DNA from: JBBILO01 sp037444855
GTDB lineage: Bacteria; Patescibacteriota; Microgenomatia; UBA1406; GWC2-37-13
Direction: 5' to 3'
Assembly: GCA_037444855.1 (NCBI GenBank)
Contig: JBBILO010000010.1
Span: forward strand, 1-28,666
Length of the DNA stretch: 28,666 nt
Below are positions 23,336-28,666 of the stretch, piece by piece. Under the pieces are notes generated by a model that had not been told where the DNA came from, did not search any database, and saw only the letters and a program-made list of their open reading frames with translations. Each line of letters opens with the position of its first letter. Position 1 is the first letter of the stretch. A program made the translations under genes and the position numbers.

Positions 23336-23985
23336 GCCGGCAGAAAATCCAGGCTCCAATCAAATCAACCACGCAAAACTTTATTGAACTAGAAGAGATA
23401 AAAGATGATGTTTTTTTACTTCGCGACGGTTCGATGGGTTGTATTATTGAAGTGGGAGCTGTAAACTACTGGCTTTTATCAGCTGAGGAGCAGCAATCAA
23501 TGATTTACGCCTATGCCAATCTTTTAAACTCGCTTTCCTTTCCCATTCAAATTTTAATCCTCTCGAAAAAAATGGATGTTTCAACATATTTAGATTATAT
23601 TGAGGATAGAATCAAAAAACAAAACAATCCCTTATTAAAGAACGTCCTTTTATCATATAAGAACTTTATTAAAAATATTGTTAAAAAAAATTCAGTTTTA
23701 GAAAAAAGATTTTTTTTTGTTATTCCTTTTTCTCCACTAGAATTAGGAATAAGTGGGATTAATGCCAGGTCTTTGAATAAAGAATATTTATTCAGTCGAG
23801 CTAAAACCTCACTTTATCCAAAAAGAGATCATTTATTAAGATTGATCTCTAAGATTGGGCTTAAGCCTAAAATTTTACTTAAACAAGAAATAGTTGAGCT
23901 CTTTTACAATCTGTATAACCCATCGGTAACAGGGAAAAAACTGGCTCCAGTTGAAAGTTATACCGATGTGATTCTCACTAGTTAG
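23332..23985 (+). CDS. TraC-like N-terminal-domain protein of the type IV secretion operon
   Basis: The 217-residue protein contains FIELEEIKDDVFLLRDGSMG, GCIIEVGAVNYWLLSAEEQQ and LNSLSFPIQILILSKKMDV, the pattern of the N-terminal domain found in VirB4/TraC proteins. It has no P-loop and no membrane helix. It sits between PrgI (4-bp overlap) and VirB4 (13-bp gap), so it probably works with VirB4 at the base of the apparatus. It is a separate gene here. I cannot tell whether it reflects a split VirB4 or a natural two-protein arrangement; the following gene has its own complete-looking N-terminus, which favours the latter. Confidence 0.65.
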   Translation: MSRQKIQAPIKSTTQNFIELEEIKDDVFLLRDGSMGCIIEVGAVNYWLLSAEEQQSMIYAYANLLNSLSFPIQILILSKKMDVSTYLDYIEDRIKKQNNPLLKNVLLSYKNFIKNIVKKNSVLEKRFFFVIPFSPLELGISGINARSLNKEYLFSRAKTSLYPKRDHLLRLISKIGLKPKILLKQEIVELFYNLYNPSVTGKKLAPVESYTDVILTS

Positions 23986-23998
23986 TAGTCTATAAACT

Positions 23999-25744
23999 AT
24001 GTTTTTTTCAAAAACAAATAAAAAACCAACTGTTTCTCTACCAGAATCTCAAAATGTTGCCAATTACTTAGCAAAAGGGGCGCTTTCGATCAAAGATTTG
24101 ATCGCTCCCTCTTATATTGAAGTTGATTTTAATCACTTAAAAATCGATGATAAATATTATCGAACTTTGTATGTTGTTGGTTATCCAAGATATGTTTCAG
24201 CTAATTGGCTTTATTCATTGATCACCTTCGATCACCCTCTTTATATTTCGATGTATATTTATCCGACAGAAACAAAAGGAGTTTTAGATGATTTAAAAAA
24301 GAAAATTGCCGAGATGGAAGCGACGATAGAAAACGATATTAAAGCGGGCAAAGTAGTTGATCCGTCAGTTCAGGTGGCGCTAGATGATGCCTTGGCTCTT
24401 CAAGCCGAACTAGCTAAGGGAGCTGAGCGATTTTTTCAGTTTGGTTTATACATCACCATACCGGCTGATAGTTTGGAGGATTTAAATCAAAAAACTAAAG
24501 AAGTCGATTCGCTTCTTTCTTCAATTATGATTGTTGCCAAACAGGCAACATTGGAAATGGAAGAAGGCTTTAAATCAACCTTACCGATGTTTTATGACAA
24601 ACTAGCGGTTTGGCGGAATATGGATACTACCTCTTTATCAACGACTTTTCCTTTCGCCACCGCTTCTTTAACAAGAAACGAGGGAATATTATACGGAATT
24701 AATCTTCATGACGGATCGTTGATTATTTTCGACCGTTTTACTTTAGAAAATACCAATTCGGTGATTTTGGGAAAATCAGGTGGAGGAAAAAGTTTTCTAG
24801 TAAAACTGGAAAGCTTAAGATTATTAGCAACCGGCGTGGACGTAATTATTATCGATCCAGAGAATGAATATAAAAAATTAGCAGAAACTGTTGGTGGTGA
24901 ATTTGTTGAATTTTCCTTATCTTCACCATATAAAATAAACCCTTTTGATTTACCAAAAGAGGATACTGAACCAGATGAGTTATCAAACAAAATTTTAGAT
25001 CTCCATTCTTTAATGAAGGTGATTATGGGCGATCTGACGCCATCACAAGATGCTCTTTTAGACAAAGCCCTGGTTCTAACCTATCAACAAAAAGGGATAA
25101 TCCAAGATCCGGAAACATTTAAATTTGAGCCACCATTAATGGAAGATTTATACAAAACCCTTCTAGGCATGGAAACCGATGAAGCAAAAGAATTGGCTAC
25201 TCGTTTAGAAAAATTTGTTTCTGGATCAGCCGCTGGCATTTTTAATCAACAATCAAATTTTGACATTAAAAACCCCTTTACCGTTTTTGGTATTCGCGAT
25301 TTGGAAGAAAATTTAAGACCGGTGGCGATGTATATTGTTTTAGACTACATTTGGAATAGAATCAGAAAAGAGAAAAGAAAGAGAATTTTAGTCGTTGATG
25401 AGGCTTGGTATCTGATTAAACATAAAGATTCCGGCGCCTATCTTTATTCATTTGCTAAAAGAGCAAGAAAATACCTTCTAGGGTTAACCACAATTACTCA
25501 GGATGTCGAAGACTTTCTCTCAACCGAAGAGGGAAAAGCCATCATTACCAATTCGTCTTTGCAAATCATTCTCAAACAATCGACCGCGGCGGTGGAAAAA
25601 ATTGCCGAAACTTTTTTCTTAACTTCAGGAGAAAAACACTTTCTTTTATCAGTTGGTATCGGTGAAGGATTGTTTTTTGCCGGCCAAAACCATGTTGGTT
25701 TTAAGGTGATTGCCTCAGAAGAGGAACGTCAGATGATTGAGTAA
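23999..25744 (+). CDS. VirB4/TraC-type type IV secretion ATPase
   Basis: The 581-residue ATPase has an N-terminal domain (about 1-215), then NSVILGKSGGGKSFLVKLES with Walker A 258-265, IIIDPENEYKKLAETVGGE just after it, and Walker B RILVVDEAWYLIK (Asp467, Glu468). A motif ARKYLLGLTTITQDVEDFL follows and the C-terminus is IASEEERQMI. This order is typical of VirB4, which powers assembly and substrate movement of conjugation-like machines. It is the third gene of the operon, 13 bp after the N-terminal-domain protein. Its product should cooperate with the VirD4-like ATPase at 1-1845. No relaxase is visible, so DNA uptake, secretion or pilus work are all possible. Confidence 0.88.
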   Translation: MFFSKTNKKPTVSLPESQNVANYLAKGALSIKDLIAPSYIEVDFNHLKIDDKYYRTLYVVGYPRYVSANWLYSLITFDHPLYISMYIYPTETKGVLDDLKKKIAEMEATIENDIKAGKVVDPSVQVALDDALALQAELAKGAERFFQFGLYITIPADSLEDLNQKTKEVDSLLSSIMIVAKQATLEMEEGFKSTLPMFYDKLAVWRNMDTTSLSTTFPFATASLTRNEGILYGINLHDGSLIIFDRFTLENTNSVILGKSGGGKSFLVKLESLRLLATGVDVIIIDPENEYKKLAETVGGEFVEFSLSSPYKINPFDLPKEDTEPDELSNKILDLHSLMKVIMGDLTPSQDALLDKALVLTYQQKGIIQDPETFKFEPPLMEDLYKTLLGMETDEAKELATRLEKFVSGSAAGIFNQQSNFDIKNPFTVFGIRDLEENLRPVAMYIVLDYIWNRIRKEKRKRILVVDEAWYLIKHKDSGAYLYSFAKRARKYLLGLTTITQDVEDFLSTEEGKAIITNSSLQIILKQSTAAVEKIAETFFLTSGEKHFLLSVGIGEGLFFAGQNHVGFKVIASEEERQMIE

Positions 25745-25747
25745 ATT

Positions 25748-26365
25748 TTATTTTCTAATTAATTTTTTAATCTCATCTTCAGAAACAGGAGAAAAATCTT
25801 GATAATACTGGGAAACAGCTGATAAATAAGGGTTTTGATGAAGAATTACCACTTCATCAAAATAGTCTCGTTCAAAATCGGAGGAAGCCACCGGTAAAGC
25901 AAGGATGATTTTTTTAACCTTGTTTTTCTGTAAAAAAATAGCAGCTGCCTTGGTGGTGGCTCCTGTTGCCGCTCCATCATCAACTAAAATGACGATTTGA
26001 TTTTTAATCGAATTAAAGGATTGTTTGTTGATTTGAAAGACATCAGAGTATTTTTTAAATTTATTCCTGGCCAAATCAACCGCTTTTTCTATTGATTGAT
26101 TTGAATAATAAGAAGCGACGTCTTTATTTATATATCGGACATCAAAAACAAAAGCACCAATGGCTAATTCTGGGTTATCAGAAGCAGGGATTTTTACTAC
26201 CGGAAGGAAAAGGTGAGGGATTTTTAATTTTTTAGCAATTTCTTCTCCAACCACTACTCCACCTCTTAGTATCGAAACGACCACAAGATTTTCTTTATCA
26301 ACAATCTTTTTTTTAAGAATTTCGGCCAATTTACTTCCTGCTTCTGATCGATTTTTAAAAATCAT
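25748..26365 (-). CDS. Phosphoribosyltransferase-family protein
   Basis: From ATG 26365 the product is 205 residues: IFKNRSEAGSKLAEILKK, VVSILRGGVVVGEEIAKKL, then the PRPP loop VILVDDGAATGATTKAA (about 126-142, with the two Asp at 129-130). The C-terminus has AVSQYYQDFSPVSEDE. This matches stand-alone phosphoribosyltransferases of the Rv0571c/ComF-like type, which have no assigned substrate. A longer open frame to 26482 only translates the antisense of the tRNA and is rejected. An A/T-rich stretch with TATATT/TATTAT (26374-26382, minus strand) ends 9-11 nt before the ATG. It converges with VirB4, 3 bp between the genes. Confidence 0.82.
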   Translation of the reverse strand: MIFKNRSEAGSKLAEILKKKIVDKENLVVVSILRGGVVVGEEIAKKLKIPHLFLPVVKIPASDNPELAIGAFVFDVRYINKDVASYYSNQSIEKAVDLARNKFKKYSDVFQINKQSFNSIKNQIVILVDDGAATGATTKAAAIFLQKNKVKKIILALPVASSDFERDYFDEVVILHQNPYLSAVSQYYQDFSPVSEDEIKKLIRK

Positions 26366-26406
26366 TTTATTGATATAATATAGATTATAAAAAATTTTAA
26401 AACATT

Positions 26407-26479
26407 GGGCCGGTGGCGCAACGGCTAGCGCACCTCCATGGCATGGAGGGGGTTGTGGGTTCAAATCCCATCCGGTCCA
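26407..26479 (+). tRNA. tRNA-Ala, anticodon GGC
   Basis: A full 73-nt cloverleaf was folded by hand. The acceptor is GGGCCGG with CCGGTCC, D-stem GCGC/GCGC, anticodon stem CCTCC/GGAGG with loop ATGGCAT (anticodon GGC at 26440-26442), 5-nt variable loop, T-stem GTGGG/CCCAT with loop TTCAAAT, and discriminator A79. The third acceptor pair is G-U (26409 with 26476), the alanine identity signal. The 3' CCA is not encoded. Confidence 0.95.
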
Positions 26480-26955
26480 CAAGCGATAACTAACATTAAA
26501 CTTTAAATATTAAACAAGAAAGCGAAATTCAGAAAGTTTAACTTGGAACTTTAAAAATTCTGGCTTCATTGTAAAAAATAGTGTCATTTTTAATGTCTAA
26601 TTTATCATTTAGTGAGCAATTTGATTTAAAGAACCAACAATTGAGTTAACTTAATGATTGGCTGATTATTCTGAATGAGGGTGTGGCTAATATAATAAGA
26701 TCGTATTTTTAAAAAATTATTATTTTAAATAATAGTTAATAATACGGTAGTCTCGGCAAAACAGATGGAGTAGATCTTTTGTTGGCAAATTCAAGATTGA
26801 ATTTGATTTCCTTTCAAGATTGAGATATTAGAAGATTTGTTGCAAATATTTACTCACTTTAATTCAAACAAAAAATCCCATAAAGTGATATTAAACAGCA
26901 GAATACCAAAATATTTTTATTGTTTAAATTGGGTGTACTATACTAAAATTACCTT
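26480..26955. other. Intergenic region without a recognisable gene
   Basis: All frames are closed by stops. A stretch near 26610-26830 keeps short coherent runs in one frame (LNDWLIILNEGVANIIRSYF, LLLANSRLNLISFQD), which may be the ghost of a lost gene, but I cannot name it. A TATACT at 26939-26944 precedes the next ATG by 11 nt. Confidence 0.4.
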
Positions 26956-27375
26956 ATGAATCTAGGCCTTGTCTATATTGTTTTTGCCCAACTACTCTGG
27001 TCGATCGAGATGATTTTAATTCGTAAATTTTTTCCCAATGCTAACTCACTGTTTTTATCAGCAATTGGTTCATCGCTGGGATCAATTTTTTACCTGCCAA
27101 TATTTTTTACATTTAAGCTAAAATTTTCGATAACCAATTGGATTATATTGATTATTTACGCTTTTACTACATGGTTTTTAGCCCAAATCTTTTATATTAA
27201 TGGAGTTCAAAAAGGATTAAGTACATTTTCAATTTCTTTAGCAACTTTGACTCTTCCTGTTTTTTCAATAATATTAGGATCAATTTTTCTTAAAGGAACG
27301 GTAACGATAAAAGAAATTATTGGCAGCATCTTTATCATTGTCGGTTTTTTGATAATTTCTATCAGTAATCGCTAA
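26956..27375 (+). CDS. EamA-like (DMT superfamily) half-size transporter
   Basis: The 139-residue protein has about five hydrophobic helices and the usual EamA landmarks: an N-terminal FAQLLWSIEMILIRKF, a central WFLAQIFYINGVQKG, then TLTLPVFSIILGSIFLKGT and IIGSIFIIVGFLII. It is a single EamA unit, whereas most DMT proteins have two. Single-unit forms work as dimers. The substrate is unknown. It has no Shine-Dalgarno. A TrmD relic follows it, so it lies in a rearranged region. Confidence 0.75.
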   Translation: MNLGLVYIVFAQLLWSIEMILIRKFFPNANSLFLSAIGSSLGSIFYLPIFFTFKLKFSITNWIILIIYAFTTWFLAQIFYINGVQKGLSTFSISLATLTLPVFSIILGSIFLKGTVTIKEIIGSIFIIVGFLIISISNR

Positions 27376-27412
27376 AACTAAAGAAAAAAGGAAGAATAAA
27401 ATCAAATTTTTA

Positions 27413-27562
27413 GCATACCCTCAACACACAAGACTAGATGAATTTCAAGGATTAAAAGTGCTAGCAGTTTTATTGACCGGTAATCATCAAGAGATAGACA
27501 AATGGCGATTAAAAAAAGCTTATGAGTAGACAAAGAAAAGGAAGGCAGAATTATTAAAATAT
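27413..27562 (+). pseudogene. C-terminal relic of TrmD (tRNA m1G37 methyltransferase)
   Basis: One frame reads AYPQHTRLDEFQGLKVLAVL, LTGNHQEIDKWRLKKAYE, a TAG stop (27527), then TKKRKAELLKYN. This matches the last 50 or so residues of TrmD, whose hallmark is YPQYTRP, GLKVPEVLLSGNH, IEKWR and a T-x-x-RRPDLL end. Everything upstream (the SPOUT methyltransferase core) is missing and a stop breaks the fragment, so it is dead. The family is essential, so an intact trmD should lie elsewhere. Confidence 0.7.
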
Positions 27563-27565
27563 AAT
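27560..27565 (+). promoter_or_regulatory. -10 element of the SerB-SerA fusion gene
   Basis: A perfect TATAAT ends 10 nt before the ATG at 27576, predicting a leader of about 4 nt. It lies on the end of the TrmD relic. No convincing -35 or Shine-Dalgarno is seen. Confidence 0.4.
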
Positions 27566-27575
27566 TTTTTTAAGT

Positions 27576-28666
27576 ATGAAAGATTATAAAAAAACTATTT
27601 ATATCTTTGATTTTGACAGTACTTTAATAAAGACGGAAGCTCTCGAGCTGTTAGCGGAAATTGTTTTAAAAAATAAACCAAATAAAAAGAAAATAATTGA
27701 AAAAATAAAAGAAATTACCAGTAAAGCAATGGAAGGAAAAATTTCTTTTAAGGAAGCATTAGAAAAAAGACTATTTTTTTTAAAGCCCACAAAAAAGGAT
27801 ATTAGATTATTATCAGAAAAACTTAAGAAAAAGTTAACTCAATCAATAAAAAGAAATCGTTATTTTTTCAAAAAGAATTCAAATAACATTTATGTCGTTT
27901 CGGGTGGATTTAAAGATTATATTGTTCCAGTGCTAAAAAAAATTAATATCAGAGAGGATCATATTTTTGCCAACGAGTTCATTTTTGACAAAAAAGGCAA
28001 TTATCTCGGCTTTGACAAGAATAATCCTTTATCTTCCGACGAAGGCAAACCAAAAGTTATTGCACGATTAAAATCTAAGGATGTTAAATTGATTGTTATT
28101 GGTGATGGTATGACCGACTATCAAATCAGAAAAGAAAGATTAGCTGACGAATTTGTTGCTTTTACAGAAAATGTTCGAAGAGAGAGTGTCGTCAGGTTCG
28201 CTGATAAAGTTGTCGATTCGTTTGATGATATTGTCCGTCGCTACTCATACCCAAAAAATAAAATTAAGGTGCTTCTCTTAGAAAATATAGATAAAAATGC
28301 CGTCGAGTTATTTCAAAAAGAAGGATATGAGGTGGAATATTATGACAGAAGTCTTTCTGGAGGGATATTGTTAGAAAAATTAAAAGAGGTTCATATCCTT
28401 GGAATTCGTTCACAAACAAAAATCAACCCTTTTGTTTTAGAAAAAGCAAAAAAACTTTTGACAATTGGTGCTTATTGCGTAGGAGTTGATCAGATAGATT
28501 TGACAGAAGCAACAAAAAAAGGAATTGTAGTTTTTAATGCCCCTTTTTCCAATACAAGAAGTGTTGCTGAATTGATTATTGGCGAAATTATTATTCTTTT
28601 TCGGAATATTTTTCAAAAAAGCAATCTGCTTCATCGAGGCATTTGGGATAAATCTTCAAAAGACGC
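27576..28666 (+). CDS. Fused phosphoserine phosphatase - phosphoglycerate dehydrogenase (3' partial)
   Basis: The frame is open to the window end (363 codons visible). Residues 1 to about 215 are a HAD phosphatase of SerB type: IFDFDSTLI (Asp12, Asp14), VVSGGFKDYI (Ser109), EGKPKVIARL (motif III Lys) and VIGDGMTDYQI (176-181). Residues from about 229 are the start of a SerA-type dehydrogenase: KVLLLENIDKNAVELF, ILGIRSQTKINPFVLEKA, GAYCVGVDQIDLTEA, FNAPFSNTRSVAELIIGE and HRGIWDKSS, very close to classical SerA. The NAD-binding domain should lie beyond the window. SerA oxidises 3-phosphoglycerate and SerB releases serine from phosphoserine, the first and last steps of serine synthesis; the SerC step is not visible. 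There is no stop between the domains. Confidence 0.82.
   Translation, partial: MKDYKKTIYIFDFDSTLIKTEALELLAEIVLKNKPNKKKIIEKIKEITSKAMEGKISFKEALEKRLFFLKPTKKDIRLLSEKLKKKLTQSIKRNRYFFKKNSNNIYVVSGGFKDYIVPVLKKINIREDHIFANEFIFDKKGNYLGFDKNNPLSSDEGKPKVIARLKSKDVKLIVIGDGMTDYQIRKERLADEFVAFTENVRRESVVRFADKVVDSFDDIVRRYSYPKNKIKVLLLENIDKNAVELFQKEGYEVEYYDRSLSGGILLEKLKEVHILGIRSQTKINPFVLEKAKKLLTIGAYCVGVDQIDLTEATKKGIVVFNAPFSNTRSVAELIIGEIIILFRNIFQKSNLLHRGIWDKSSKD

Noticed and set aside
24706..25065. 119-codon minus-strand ORF
   Set aside because: It is a shadow of the VirB4 ATPase gene over its P-loop region.
23332..25744. VirB4 split by a frameshift into two ORFs
   Set aside because: The downstream ORF has its own complete N-terminal domain and start; the two look like separate genes, though this is not certain.
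26366..26482. N-terminal extension of the phosphoribosyltransferase (39 residues)
   Set aside because: It is the antisense translation of the tRNA-Ala gene; the family start is the ATG at 26365.

Overview
This is an AT-rich bacterial chromosome window. It has short intergenic gaps, genes on both strands, many 4-bp stop/start overlaps and lysine/phenylalanine-rich proteins. The gene content points to the Candidate Phyla Radiation (Patescibacteria), perhaps Microgenomates-like: a PrgI/VirB4/VirD4-type secretion module, a PilX-like pilin beside a Cys-rich surface protein, a DUF5667-type exported protein, a four-domain S1 protein, and FtsEX beside a secreted coiled-coil hydrolase. The phylum is an inference from content and style, not from a marker tree. 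TGA is used as a stop (ftsE, ftsX overlap, VirD4-like gene), so the code looks standard.

Layout. 1-1845: the 3' part of a VirD4/TraG-like ATPase that begins before the window. 1847-4280 (minus): a PilX-like pilin and a large secreted Cys-rich protein. 4320-6758: a Wzy/O-antigen-ligase-like membrane protein fused to an SGNH-like domain. 6933-8030: ribosomal protein S1-like. 8122-11446: small membrane protein, FtsE, FtsX and a secreted coiled-coil C39-like peptidase, a cell-division and wall-remodelling cluster. 11585-12133: a dead insertion sequence with recognisable inverted ends. 12172-15626: Xer-like recombinase convergent with dnaA-dnaN. Two consensus DnaA boxes form a palindrome just upstream of dnaA, so this is a candidate replication-origin region. 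15712-16867: PIN-domain 'RNA ligase partner' and a membrane protein. 16868-17708: a repeat-filled intergenic region. 17787-18098: HU with promoter, Shine-Dalgarno and terminator. 18126-21166: DUF5667-like exported protein, a second Wzy-like protein and an endonuclease Q-like PHP protein ending in a beta-clamp-binding-like peptide. 21226-22406: a decay zone with a helicase/endonuclease fragment and a broken two-domain PC4-like gene. 22520-25744: PrgI-VirB4 secretion operon. 25748-27562: phosphoribosyltransferase, tRNA-Ala(GGC), EamA-like half transporter and a TrmD relic. 27576-end: a fused phosphoserine phosphatase/phosphoglycerate dehydrogenase running off the window.

How it works together. 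The two ends of the window hold parts of one type of apparatus (a VirD4-like coupling ATPase at the left, PrgI and VirB4 at the right). FtsEX and the secreted peptidase probably act together at the envelope. DnaA, the sliding clamp, HU and a clamp-motif-bearing EndoQ form a replication/repair group.

The most general unusual signal is regulatory. Many genes have a -10-like hexamer ending only about 6-11 nt before the ATG and no Shine-Dalgarno, which predicts leaderless or near-leaderless mRNAs. The S1 and HU genes instead have normal leaders with strong Shine-Dalgarno sites. No CRISPR array, rRNA or intact transposon was seen.
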